Below, in pieces: positions 38,680-46,800 of a DNA stretch of 60,638 nucleotides. Source of the DNA: Oligoflexales bacterium (GTDB lineage: Bacteria > Bdellovibrionota_B > Oligoflexia > Oligoflexales > JALZUQ01); contig JALZUO010000029.1 in the NCBI GenBank assembly GCA_023301565.1, positions 1 to 60,638 on the forward strand, given 5' to 3'. The translations under genes and the position numbers were made by a program. The notes below the pieces were generated by a model. It was not told the origin of the DNA and ran no database searches. It was given only the letters and a program-made list of their open reading frames with translations. Numbering within the stretch: the first letter of the stretch is position 1; every line of letters begins with the position of its first letter.

Positions 38680-39543
38680 TTGAAGCCTTATATCGCAGTT
38701 TTTATGTTTGTATTAACCATCTCATGTAAAGATTTTTCAGGTCTTTTTATTGATGACGGTACCCTTATTGGTGGGCAAAGTAACTCTGTCGCTGGTGTAT
38801 TTAAAATCAATACTAATAACTCTGAATGCACAGCTCAAGCAGTTTCAGCTAACCTTTCGGAAAGAACTATGACTGCGATCACAGCAGCTCACTGCGTAGA
38901 TAAGGTTTCGTCTCCAACCTCTCAGATTACAAGTGGCGCTATGAGCGGAGCAACCTCAAGAAATATTTACTTTCCTCAAGAGTATAGGTATGGCGGCGAG
39001 CTTGCCTCTGCCTATGACATGGCTGTGATTGTTTTTGAAAATATCGACCCAGTAGGGTTCTTCTCTTTGCGGCATACCCTGGATACGCTTAAAACAGGTG
39101 AGCAGTTTTATATGGTAGGGTATTCGGATCATAATATCCAAGGTGGGCAGTTTGGGCCTAAAGCATGGGGGCAAAATGTTGTTCAGGCTCTAGCGCGTGG
39201 TGATATCACAATCAATAGTAGCGGAACTCAGGGACATACCGTTAGCCCGGGAGATTCCGGTGGGGGAGCGTTTACAAGTTGCAAACTAATGGGTGTAGCG
39301 TCTAGGTATGTATCTAGTGACAGAACCGGTAAAGACAACCTACATACAAACCTGCTTTGGACAGGACAAAATCAAAATGTAGAAGGCAACTTTAGGTATC
39401 TAGAAAATATCCAAAGACAAAATCCAAATGCTTATATCTGCGGTCTTCATGGCTGGGACGAGCGGCACTGCCCTTTAAGTCATTTATTTTATCAAGACAG
39501 AGATCCGAGCCAGGGTAACTTTGTCTGTAGGAGTGCTTCATGA
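38680..39543 (+). CDS. Trypsin-like serine protease, lipoprotein
   Basis: A 287-residue S1-family protease. The catalytic triad is visible: His71 in TAAHC, Asp113 in AYDMAVI, and Ser193 in PGDSGGGAF. A short hydrophobic leader ends in TISC (Cys near residue 16), suggesting a lipoprotein. The sequence LIGGQS near residue 30 stands where IVGG opens the mature chain, but no Lys or Arg precedes it, so trypsin-like self-activation is doubtful. The start is TTG 38680 with AAAGGGG upstream. Its TGA overlaps the next ATG by 4 bases, coupling it to the thioredoxin-like lipoprotein. Confidence 0.88.
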   Translation: MKPYIAVFMFVLTISCKDFSGLFIDDGTLIGGQSNSVAGVFKINTNNSECTAQAVSANLSERTMTAITAAHCVDKVSSPTSQITSGAMSGATSRNIYFPQEYRYGGELASAYDMAVIVFENIDPVGFFSLRHTLDTLKTGEQFYMVGYSDHNIQGGQFGPKAWGQNVVQALARGDITINSSGTQGHTVSPGDSGGGAFTSCKLMGVASRYVSSDRTGKDNLHTNLLWTGQNQNVEGNFRYLENIQRQNPNAYICGLHGWDERHCPLSHLFYQDRDPSQGNFVCRSAS

Positions 39544-40232
39544 GTCAAAAACTTCCAATGTTCATACTTACATTTTGTATAGTTATCTTTTCTTCTTGTA
39601 CAAATAAGCAAGCTAAGCCGGTGGCTGGAGATATTCAAGGCGGAGTGGCGCCTTTAAGTTCAGAGGCTATTGGTAACACTGGGGTTGCTCCTGATGGCAT
39701 CACGCCACTAGGCAATAGTCCGGTTCAGATAGATCCGCAGATCAGCTCCCAGACAAACGGCAGCGGCCAGATATCACCTTTTTCTGCCGGTGTGTCAACT
39801 TGGCAAGGACAGCTGGCTCAGGTTGACCCGCAAGTACGCGTTGAGAGTACAGGGCAGGTAGCTCAGCTCAGCAGTTTGCAGCAATCAAAGGCTTTTCTGG
39901 TTGTAGCTTTGTTTGATACGGATTGCCAGTTTTGCCGAACGAAATCAGATGCCTTCAATCAGCAATCTGCGCAATCACTCTTAGCAGGGTCGTCAAAGTG
40001 CTCCTTTGTTTCAGTGATTAAAAACAGTTCGGCTGCTTATGCGCAAAAGCAAGTTTTTATGCAGAATTTTGCTGTTACAGGTGCAGAGTCTGCTACGGCA
40101 GCTCTTTATCAAGCTGCTTTTCCGCAAGGCTTCACTTACCCGGCGACGCTTGTCATCGACCAATCGGGTACGGTGGTCGAGGCTAGGTCGGCAGACTTCG
40201 GCCCACAGACAGCGCTTTCTTACTGTATTTAG
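39540..40232 (+). CDS. Lipoprotein with thioredoxin-like C-terminal domain
   Basis: A 230-residue protein. The lipobox FSSC puts the lipidated Cys at residue 20. Residues about 25-110 are Gly/Ser/Gln/Pro-rich and look disordered, a tether. The C-terminal 115 residues resemble a TlpA-type thioredoxin fold: ALFDTDCQFCRTKSD with a CxxC at 129-132, and the cis-proline strand YPATLVIDQSGTVVEA near 200. It would act as a redox protein facing the periplasm or outside. It is coupled to the upstream S1 protease by an ATGA overlap, which suggests it keeps disulfides of the neighbouring Cys-containing proteases in order. That link is inference. Confidence 0.75.
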   Translation: MSQKLPMFILTFCIVIFSSCTNKQAKPVAGDIQGGVAPLSSEAIGNTGVAPDGITPLGNSPVQIDPQISSQTNGSGQISPFSAGVSTWQGQLAQVDPQVRVESTGQVAQLSSLQQSKAFLVVALFDTDCQFCRTKSDAFNQQSAQSLLAGSSKCSFVSVIKNSSAAYAQKQVFMQNFAVTGAESATAALYQAAFPQGFTYPATLVIDQSGTVVEARSADFGPQTALSYCI

Positions 40233-40236
40233 GCGT

Positions 40237-41328
40237 CTATTTTATCTTCTCTTTGTGAACCTGAACGAAAAGCGTAGATCCACCTAATTCAAGTGTGTTT
40301 CGATTCATAAAAAAATCTGCAGCATTAGCTGTTTGATCAATAGCAAAATCGTTTAGCCACTGATTGTATTGCCGGATATCAACCAGCTTGCTCTTGTCGA
40401 TACACCTTCTGCTGCCGACCCTTGCATTTACACCTACCAGGATTTCTTTTTGATTGATCATAGTTGTAGATGGTCCGCCGCTGTCGCCATAGCAAACAGA
40501 CTTCCATTCATGATCTGGAGATCCAGCGATGAGTTCTGCATCTTTATTTTTAATATCATTTAGCTTTAGAATCACTGAGTTTAAAGTTCCCGTGGCTGGA
40601 GCAGACAATCTGTGCAGCTCATCTAGGTGAGTTTGGATGATTCTGTTTAGCCGGATTCTCTCTGGACCTGGCCTAGCTTTGTTTGCTTGTTCGAGAGCAC
40701 TTTTTATCACAAACCTATTAGCGTCAGAGCTTACCTCTTGTCCTTGCGCGGCCTGTAGGGTTTTGCCGTAGCCCGAAGTCTTTATGTCTATGCCGAGCTC
40801 GATCTTTGTACTGCTAGTTGCCCACTGTAGCGGTCTTGCAAAAGCAGGGATTTCAGCTGGCCTTGCAAAAAGCTTCACAAGTGCAATATCTCCTGTCGGA
40901 AGACTGTTCATCGAGCGTACTCTATCCGCTTTTTGTCGTGCCATAAACCCAGGGTTGATAACGCCATAGCCCTGGATCTTAGTTGTAATAAGCTGTTTTA
41001 TGTTTGTAGATGAGCTTTTATCTATCTGATCAAAGAACGCAAATGTAATGCCAGAAACTGGATCTATGCAGTGGCTTGCAGTTATAATGTATGTGCCATC
41101 AAGTACAAGTGTTCCTGAGCATAGGTTGCGGCCTGTAGCGTCTCTAAGTTTTACTGAGTATTGGTTTGGGTTGAGGTCTGTATCAGGGCTTTTTCCATCT
41201 ATGGTCAAAGCTGGACCGACAGATTGTCCGCCTACAATTTTCAAATCGCTCGATGAATCGTCACCACCGCAACTTGCAAGAGTGCATATAAAAAAAAGGC
41301 ATACCTTCGCCCACGAACCGCTCTTCAT
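40237..41328 (-). CDS. Trypsin-like serine protease, lipoprotein with zymogen-type N-terminus
   Basis: A 363-residue S1-family protease, convergent with and 4 bases from the thioredoxin-like lipoprotein gene. The lipobox LASC gives Cys20; K-IVGG at 30-34 is a classic activation site. The catalytic triad is His86 (TASHC), Asp147 (GDIALVK) and Ser283 (CYGDSGGP). An insertion between about residues 195 and 270, rich in charged residues and probably helical, is not part of the usual fold. GGGAGG precedes ATG. Together with the two other exported proteases and the redox lipoprotein it makes a 4.5 kb cluster of surface hydrolysis functions. Confidence 0.88.
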   Translation of the reverse strand: MKSGSWAKVCLFFICTLASCGGDDSSSDLKIVGGQSVGPALTIDGKSPDTDLNPNQYSVKLRDATGRNLCSGTLVLDGTYIITASHCIDPVSGITFAFFDQIDKSSSTNIKQLITTKIQGYGVINPGFMARQKADRVRSMNSLPTGDIALVKLFARPAEIPAFARPLQWATSSTKIELGIDIKTSGYGKTLQAAQGQEVSSDANRFVIKSALEQANKARPGPERIRLNRIIQTHLDELHRLSAPATGTLNSVILKLNDIKNKDAELIAGSPDHEWKSVCYGDSGGPSTTMINQKEILVGVNARVGSRRCIDKSKLVDIRQYNQWLNDFAIDQTANAADFFMNRNTLELGGSTLFVQVHKEKIK

Positions 41329-41445
41329 ACCTAACCTCCCTGGCTTGAAGCGTTCATAAATTTTGTAGCAGGAGTCCTAAATCAAAAAAATATCTCCCGA
41401 ATCCTTAGGAGAGGCTTTATTGAATTTCCTTGGCCACCTAGCCAA

Positions 41446-41474
41446 AAATTACGTGTTTTTGGAAGGCCTGTCAA
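41446..41474 (-). promoter_or_regulatory. Candidate minus-strand promoter of the second trypsin-like protease
   Basis: Reading the minus strand, TTGACA (41474-41469) is followed after 17 bases by TAATTT (41451-41446). Transcription would start near 41439 and leave a leader of about 110 bases. Just upstream on that strand, CCACAA and TTGTGG flank a short loop and may end the hutI transcript. Confidence 0.4.
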
Positions 41475-41535
41475 CCACAAGGGTTACAGGGCTTTTGTGG
41501 GGTAGTTGGTTGTGCTTTTTGTGGTCAAAACCCTA

Positions 41536-42723
41536 CTAACTGTTTATGTACGTTTCCATAGGCATTGTCTGTCCAGCGTCGGCGACCCACTGCTCCCAGG
41601 AGTGAAAGGGCCAGAGGCAAAAGTCTAAGCTGTTACCTTCGGCGACTTGCAGTTTTTCTTTTTGAATACCAAGAGCCATACCAGCGTTAGTTGTAACAGA
41701 GGCGAAAACCTCTTCTGCGGTAAGCCCGCAATGAACACCAGCCATACAGGCAAGAAACGCAAGGTTCTCTATTGCGCAAGACCCTGGGTTATAATCACTT
41801 CCAACCGCCATCGCTAAGCCTGCTTCTCGCATTTTAGTTGCGCTAGCAAAAGGAATCCTTGTGTACAAAGAGGTTCCAGGTAGCAAAACCGCAATGGTAT
41901 TTGCTTGGGCCATTTTACTTAAACCTTCAGGGTTTGCTGCTTGGAGGTGGTCTGCGCTGACAGCTTTCCAGTTAGCAGCGGCACTGGCCCCACCGCTATC
42001 AGCAAACTCATCGGCATGCACTTTGACTTTTAACCCTAGCTGGGTTGCGGTCTGCATGAAAGTATCGACACTGCTTTCTGAAAAATAGCCTTTTTCAAGA
42101 AAGACATCTACAAAGTCAGCAAGCTTGTCTGCAGCTATCTTTGGGAGCAGCTCATCTGTGCAAGCTTTTATATATGCGTTCTTGCCCATGTCTTTTGGGG
42201 CGTCATGCAATGCCAAGCAGGTTGAAAACAACTTCATATCTGAATTCGCCTTTAGCCTCTGGATGACTCTAAGCATTTTTAGCTCAGCATCTATACTAAG
42301 GCCATAACCGCTTTTGATCTCAATTGTAGTTACGCCGCGCCTTCTAAACTTTTCTAGCCTATGCATGGCAGTAGCATAAAGATCATCTTCGCTTTTGGAC
42401 CTGGTTTGTGTCACAGAAAACTGAATGCCTCCGCCTTCTGCGGCAATTTCCTGATAAGTTTTTCCGCGCAGTCTTTGGCAAAATTCTGCAGACCTGTCAC
42501 CACCGAAAACTAGGTGCGTATGACAATCAATTAGTGCGGGAGTTAGAAGGCGCCCCTTGCAATCTATGCTTAGATACCCAGAGGTGGTTTCGGGTTTACC
42601 TGTACCAAACCCAAGGATTTTTTTATCTTTGACGCGTAGCCAAACATTGCTTAACTTTTTAGTTTGTGGCTTTGTTCCGCCGGTACTCCAGGAAAGTTCA
42701 CCAATATTTGTATATAGAATCAT
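41536..42723 (-). CDS. hutI: Imidazolonepropionase HutI
   Basis: A 395-residue amidohydrolase that opens imidazolone-5-propionate to N-formimino-glutamate, third step of histidine breakdown. Family motifs are present: ALIDCHTHLVFGGDRSAEF (metal HxH), IEIKSGYGL, KVHADEFADSGG, SADHLQ, and GSDYNPGSC. Length is normal. No hutH, hutU or hutG gene is in the window, so it stands apart from its pathway here. GGAAAAG precedes ATG 42723. Confidence 0.94.
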   Translation of the reverse strand: MILYTNIGELSWSTGGTKPQTKKLSNVWLRVKDKKILGFGTGKPETTSGYLSIDCKGRLLTPALIDCHTHLVFGGDRSAEFCQRLRGKTYQEIAAEGGGIQFSVTQTRSKSEDDLYATAMHRLEKFRRRGVTTIEIKSGYGLSIDAELKMLRVIQRLKANSDMKLFSTCLALHDAPKDMGKNAYIKACTDELLPKIAADKLADFVDVFLEKGYFSESSVDTFMQTATQLGLKVKVHADEFADSGGASAAANWKAVSADHLQAANPEGLSKMAQANTIAVLLPGTSLYTRIPFASATKMREAGLAMAVGSDYNPGSCAIENLAFLACMAGVHCGLTAEEVFASVTTNAGMALGIQKEKLQVAEGNSLDFCLWPFHSWEQWVADAGQTMPMETYINS

Positions 42724-42795
42724 AAAGCTTTTCCACAGTAAAAACCAAAACAGGAATAAAGCTTACAATGTTATATGGGGTGTGGGTAGGATGAT

Positions 42796-43719
42796 TTACC
42801 TTCTTACATCGGACATTACTTGCTCTACGACCTCAAGTGCAGTTTTTTGCGGCAAGAGAGAAGGGTTTTCGAACGAACGCATACAGCGTACGAGGGCGTT
42901 TACGTGCTTTTGGCTGTGATACCAACGGGGCTGTGCAAGGTCATCCAGCAAAACTCCCATGGTGTAGACGACCATTTTGTAATGTAAACGGATTTTTTTT
43001 GCTTCTGGCAGCGGCAAACTATTTGCGCGACCTTCGCAGCTTAGGCCAGCATTTTTTATCGAGCTGTAGCAAAGTTCATAAAGAGGTTTTTGGCCTAGGT
43101 ACCGATCGGCATTTAGCCCAAACAAATGGTCTACAATATCGTGTGTGCCCTGAAATGCGAGCTGGCCCCGACGCATTATGTTTGCTTGAGTTTTTCCATA
43201 GAGTGAATGGAGTTCTAGCTCATTGGTAATCAGGTACATGTTGTTCTTTGTGCTATGAAGGACTGAATCTAAAAACCAATCTCTTACAATTCCTAGCTCT
43301 ATTCTTTTCTTTGCGACCTTGCCGGCAACCATACTTGGAATAATGGTCCACTTTACAGGTCCGTCCGGTAGGATGATTGTCCCAGGCCCCAAAAGCATAG
43401 CGAGATCAGGGTGACGAAACTCAAAGGTTTGCTGGCTTTTTAGTCTGCCAGATATAGCCCATTCCCCTTTTGATAAATGAATTTTGGTATTCCAAACACC
43501 CGGGGAGGGGCGCACCCCAAAAAAGTGGCTTAGTCGATCCATCCTTGGATCTTCCAGCTCCCTTTGGAGTGCGATGCAAAAGCAGAGGCTCGCAAGTGGA
43601 CCGTTCTCTTTGAAGCTAACAAAGGGGGGGGATTTTTGAAGAGCTTCGCTAAGGGCAGTTTTTTGATACTCTGCCTGCTGATGTGGTGAAGTTGCTTTCA
43701 ATGGCTTAGTCCTCATTGC
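42796..43719 (-). CDS. Unknown protein, second gene of a LysR-linked pair
   Basis: A 307-residue protein from ATG 43719, which lies 14 bases inside the preceding gene and so is probably coupled to it. I do not recognise a family. There is no signal peptide or membrane span. The middle (about residues 60-170) is rich in short strands (GVWNTKIHLSKGEWAISG). The C-terminal half is helical and His-rich (TNELELHSLYG, GTHDIVDHLFGLNADR, WYHSQKHVNALV). The spaced His and Asp residues could bind metal, but this is a guess. The gene pair is divergent from a LysR-type regulator with a matching box between them. Confidence 0.6.
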   Translation of the reverse strand, partial: AMRTKPLKATSPHQQAEYQKTALSEALQKSPPFVSFKENGPLASLCFCIALQRELEDPRMDRLSHFFGVRPSPGVWNTKIHLSKGEWAISGRLKSQQTFEFRHPDLAMLLGPGTIILPDGPVKWTIIPSMVAGKVAKKRIELGIVRDWFLDSVLHSTKNNMYLITNELELHSLYGKTQANIMRRGQLAFQGTHDIVDHLFGLNADRYLGQKPLYELCYSSIKNAGLSCEGRANSLPLPEAKKIRLHYKMVVYTMGVLLDDLAQPRWYHSQKHVNALVRCMRSFENPSLLPQKTALEVVEQVMSDVRR

Positions 43720-44074
43720 TATCTTCGGACGCGATAAGACCAAAATCACTCTGCATGATGGCAATGCATGCGCGCATTTTATCTTTTTGCCTGTTTGAAT
43801 TTATAGGTGAAAAAGTATAGTCATCTGAACGCATTTGATCTTTGATGATGGCAAGGCACTTTTCTGCGTCGCTAAGCTCTTCACACAAATCGTTGTATAG
43901 ACCAGCTTTACTTGTCTGCGGAACCTTTGCTACGCCGCAGGCAGCTGCAACTGAGCTTACATCTACGCCGCGTGGCGGGGTTGACTGGGCTGAAGCTTGC
44001 GAAGTTAGGCTTAAGGCAGCAGCTCCGCCGGCTAAAAGAACTCTGACGCTTAAATCTCTGATTTTTTTTTCCAT
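43706..44074 (-). CDS. Small exported protein, first gene of a LysR-linked pair
   Basis: A 122-residue protein with a signal peptide: basic start MEKKIRDLSVR, hydrophobic stretch with many Ala, cleavage likely after ASA near residue 29. The mature part has four Cys (CGVAKV, LCEEL, EKCLAI, RACIAI), fit for two disulfides in the periplasm, and an acidic end. I do not recognise the family. AAGGA precedes ATG 44074. It is the first gene of a pair divergent from the LysR gene and probably under its control. Confidence 0.6.
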   Translation of the reverse strand: MEKKIRDLSVRVLLAGGAAALSLTSQASAQSTPPRGVDVSSVAAACGVAKVPQTSKAGLYNDLCEELSDAEKCLAIIKDQMRSDDYTFSPINSNRQKDKMRACIAIMQSDFGLIASEDSNED

Positions 44075-44176
44075 GTTATCAATCCTTCGTGTTTGAATGT
44101 CTTGGCTTGCTTGCTCTTTCTTTAAGAATGCCTGAACTTCTTTGTAGAAAAAATTAAAAAGATCTGTTATTTTTCA

Positions 44177-44191
44177 TTCAGTTTTTCTGAA
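44177..44191. promoter_or_regulatory. LysR-type T-N11-A box in the divergent promoter region
   Basis: TTCAG-TTTTT-CTGAA is an inverted repeat containing T-N11-A, the usual LysR-family recognition pattern. It lies 42 bases upstream of the lysR ATG, with a candidate -10 TATACT at 44205-44210 just downstream, and 103 bases upstream of the divergent gene pair. The placement fits autorepression of lysR and activation of the pair. Confidence 0.55.
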
Positions 44192-44232
44192 CAAAATACG
44201 TGCGTATACTCCAATTTAAGGTAGCTACAGCT

Positions 44233-45105
44233 ATGAAGATCGACCAACTACGTCATTTTTACGCAGCCGCCAAGTTTGAAAACATTGGTCAAGCCGCAAA
44301 AAGCCTGCGGGTCTCGCCTTCAGGTATCTGTTACAGCATTGAGTGTTTGGAAAAAGATCTTGATGTTAGCCTTTTTCAAAAAGTGGGGAAATACATAAAA
44401 CTTACGGTGGATGGAAAAAAACTGTTCGTTGCAACTCCTCAGTTTTTTAACTCACTTTCAGAGCTTCGAGAATCTGTTGTTAGAGAAAAGCCAGGCCTAA
44501 GTGGTCATTATAACGTGGGTGCTTCGCACACGCTTGCAGAGCTTTTTCTTTTAAAAAAAACCACGGGTGCAAGTAATTTCTTGCAAAAATCTTCATTTAA
44601 CTTTTCTAGCACTAGCTCAGCAAAGGTTATCGAAGGTGTTTTAGACCAGTCCTTTGATTTTGGCTTTTGTTTTAGTGCGCACTCTGCACCGGGAATCCAA
44701 AAAATAGAATTTATCCGCGGCAACCTACTTCCTTTTGCGCACATAGAGCACCCTTTGCATTCCATGAAAAAACCGGTACAAGCACTTAACGACTATGGAG
44801 CAGCTTTTCCTATGGGAGCTAAAGGCATAGATGTATGTTCGCAACACCCTGTTTTTGATCAGTACGATGTCAGTCCAAATATTAAAGTTGAGTTTGACGA
44901 CTATGGGGTTGCTTTGGCAGCGCTTGAAAATATTGAGTTGTGGGCCTTTTTACCTGATTTTTACATGCATTACTCAAACGAAATTCAGCCTATTAAAACA
45001 CCAAAGGCTTGGAAGGCAGACTACGATGTCTCACTGGTTTACCGTAAAGGAAAGTTAAATAAAGAAGAATTGGTGGACCTGCAGCGAACTTTGCTCGATT
45101 CCTAA
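44233..45105 (+). CDS. LysR-family transcriptional regulator
   Basis: A 290-residue regulator. The winged helix-turn-helix occupies residues 1-60 (MKIDQLRHFYAAAKFENIGQ, AAKSLRVSPSGICYSIECLE), and the rest is a periplasmic-binding-protein-like effector domain. ATG 44233 is the start, with AAGGTAG about 9 bases upstream; a longer in-frame reading from 44200 would add residues not seen in the family. The effector is unknown. Divergent from an unknown gene pair, which is probably its target. Confidence 0.88.
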   Translation: MKIDQLRHFYAAAKFENIGQAAKSLRVSPSGICYSIECLEKDLDVSLFQKVGKYIKLTVDGKKLFVATPQFFNSLSELRESVVREKPGLSGHYNVGASHTLAELFLLKKTTGASNFLQKSSFNFSSTSSAKVIEGVLDQSFDFGFCFSAHSAPGIQKIEFIRGNLLPFAHIEHPLHSMKKPVQALNDYGAAFPMGAKGIDVCSQHPVFDQYDVSPNIKVEFDDYGVALAALENIELWAFLPDFYMHYSNEIQPIKTPKAWKADYDVSLVYRKGKLNKEELVDLQRTLLDS

Positions 45106-45135
45106 GGTTTTGCTGCTAAAAAGAAAGGTGTAAGC

Positions 45136-45321
45136 GTGTTTGGCCAAGAAGAAGTTTTTATTCAATGCCCCTATTGTTGTGAGACTATCTCGATGCTTGT
45201 AGAGGTTTTTGAGACAGGGCAATCTTACATTGAGGACTGCGAGGTCTGTTGCCGGCCGATCCAGCTGGATTACAAGATCGTGGACAATCAAGTTGAGCAG
45301 ATACGGGTGAAGAGAGCGTAG
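45136..45321 (+). CDS. CPXCG-motif cysteine-rich protein
   Basis: A 61-residue protein with two Cys pairs, IQCPYCCETI (near residue 10) and DCEVCCRPI (near 36), the mark of the small CPXCG family thought to bind zinc. The function is unknown. GTG 45136 has AAAGG 7 bases upstream. It follows lysR by 30 bases and may be cotranscribed. The length is normal for the family. Confidence 0.85.
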   Translation: MFGQEEVFIQCPYCCETISMLVEVFETGQSYIEDCEVCCRPIQLDYKIVDNQVEQIRVKRA

Positions 45322-45411
45322 GGTGTCAGATGACGGTAGGTCTACCGCGGATTTTGCCGTTGTTGCTAGAACTAGCGTCAGTATACTGGAGCAAGCTATT
45401 AGCCTACAAGA

Positions 45412-45439
45412 AAGGTGGCGCTGCTATACGCCACCTTTG
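45412..45439. terminator. 10-bp hairpin between convergent genes
   Basis: AAAGGTGGCG (45412-45421) pairs perfectly with CGCCACCTTT (45430-45439) around an 8-base loop. No T run follows on either strand beyond the arm itself, so it is a weak intrinsic terminator at best, but its place between convergent genes supports that role. Confidence 0.55.
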
Positions 45440-45470
45440 GTGATCTCTGGTTTGTTACCTAGATAGTTGG

Positions 45471-46100
45471 CTAGAGCTCCTGAGGAACAATCAAGAAAAA
45501 GAATTTGTGCTGCAATGGCTCTTCGCTTGAAACGATACATTTTCCATCTAGCAAGTATTTTCCATTGGCTGTCATTGTGTTGTTTTTATAAGTGGTAAGC
45601 CTAAAGTTCTTTATGTAGGAATACTGCTGCTCCAAACTTTTTTGACACTCTTCAGTGCTGTCAAAACTGTAAGGTATAGATACTCTGTAATCTGCCTCTA
45701 CTGCCTCCGTGGCCATTTTTTTGGTTAGCACACCCTCTACTACTTTAAATACAACGACATCTTTGGTTATAGCTCTCGGGCGTTTCTCCAGTATGTTGGC
45801 CACTTTAAGTACAAAGGTATGAACAGTAGGTTTTTCGTCACTTTCCGTCTCAATAACAATGGCATGCGGTACGATTCGGGATGTTGGCTCAACCCTAGGC
45901 TCCATTGGTATGCACTTTGAAGTTGCTCCTTCTTCGCTAAACGGTGCGAGTTTTTGAATTTTCTCTTGGACAAACAAACGTACAGATTCACAGTCTTTTT
46001 TTGACGATAAGGCCTCGCTTTCATACCCGTTTGGCACTACGTAGTGTGTGGTTGCACAAAGTGGTGCGCTAAATAGAAGTATTAGTGATAAAAATCGCAT
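45471..46100 (-). CDS. Exported protein of unknown function
   Basis: A 209-residue protein with a short signal peptide (MRFLSLILLFSAPLCA, cleavage near residue 16; the Cys could instead make it a lipoprotein but the lipobox is poor). The mature part has mixed strands and helices, several Cys (CESVR, SKCIP, ECQKS, GKCIV) that could form two disulfides, and no motif I recognise. GGAGAG precedes ATG 46100. It is convergent with the CPXCG gene. Confidence 0.6.
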   Translation of the reverse strand: MRFLSLILLFSAPLCATTHYVVPNGYESEALSSKKDCESVRLFVQEKIQKLAPFSEEGATSKCIPMEPRVEPTSRIVPHAIVIETESDEKPTVHTFVLKVANILEKRPRAITKDVVVFKVVEGVLTKKMATEAVEADYRVSIPYSFDSTEECQKSLEQQYSYIKNFRLTTYKNNTMTANGKYLLDGKCIVSSEEPLQHKFFFLIVPQEL

Positions 46101-46434
46101 AATTTCTCTCCAAAATTTAATTGTGTCTTGCGAAAAGCTATCACCTCTTCTTTTTGAAATAAAGACGCTAAAGAGTGCAGTGCAGATCTTTAATGCATTT
46201 TATTGTTATTTATATGTAGAGAGCTCTTCACTTTGATTGGCTCTCTCATGCGAGTAAGAATTGAGCGATTACGTATCAATAAGGTCAGATATAGTGACGA
46301 CCTGGTACTCTACTGAACAACCTTCCGGGTATGGAATCTCAATTTTCCCCGAGACTGCTGGATATATCGTCAATTCGCCTACTTCTACCGTAAGAAAGGT
46401 GTCCACGTATTTGTTTGAAATAACACTGTCGAAG

Positions 46435-46602
46435 TCAAGGCATCGGCGAAGGCTCCTGTAAACTACTCCGTTCCAAAGGATCTAAAAAAAATACCGTGTG
46501 TGCTACTTGATCAACAATATAGGTGCTGGGAATGCCATTGACCAGTTGCTTGTTCTTGCTGTTGCTCACAGGAAAAGATGGAATTAAGAAAACTAGCGGC
46601 AC
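46435..46602 (-). pseudogene. Possible remnant of a thioredoxin-like gene
   Basis: A 55-codon minus-strand frame from GTG 46602 contains LVNGIPSTYIVDQ, which resembles the cis-proline strand of TlpA/ResA-type thioredoxins (xGIPTTYLID), but no CxxC segment lies upstream in frame, as a stop occurs at 46618. It could be a decayed 3' end or chance. Very tentative. Confidence 0.2.
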
Positions 46603-46640
46603 GCAGGTAGCTGCATACTAGCGGGTACGTGTGAAGTGAA

Positions 46641-46654
46641 AGCAGGTACCTGCT
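46641..46654. repeat. Perfect 14-base palindrome
   Basis: AGCAGGTACCTGCT reads the same on both strands. It lies 147 bases upstream of the HAD-like gene start, at a distance suited to an operator. No other copy was seen in the gap. Confidence 0.4.
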
Positions 46655-46800
46655 ATGGGGAGCTGTCTTTATGCTTATTCCTAAGGCTAAATGGTAAGCT
46701 CTCTACTCGCATAAAAGTGAGTCAAGCATACTTTCTCTTTTTTAATAGTAAAAAAGCGTTTAGAACAGGTAAAACAAAATTATAAAGGGAGGACACTATC

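Larger units (their letters stand above)
46101..46800. other. 700-base gap without a confident gene
   Basis: The longest gap in the window. It holds a 14-base palindrome, a 7-bp hairpin (AGAGAGC/GCTCTCT, 46218-46246), a 66-codon plus-strand frame (46261-46461, TTG start, no good ribosome site) and a 55-codon minus-strand frame described separately. Neither frame is convincing as a live gene. GGGAGG at its right end serves the next gene. The gap could hold a small RNA or decayed genes. Confidence 0.45.

Noticed and set aside
46261-46461. 66-codon plus-strand frame with TTG start
   Set aside because: No convincing ribosome site, no recognisable motif, and a basic Arg-rich end typical of chance frames.
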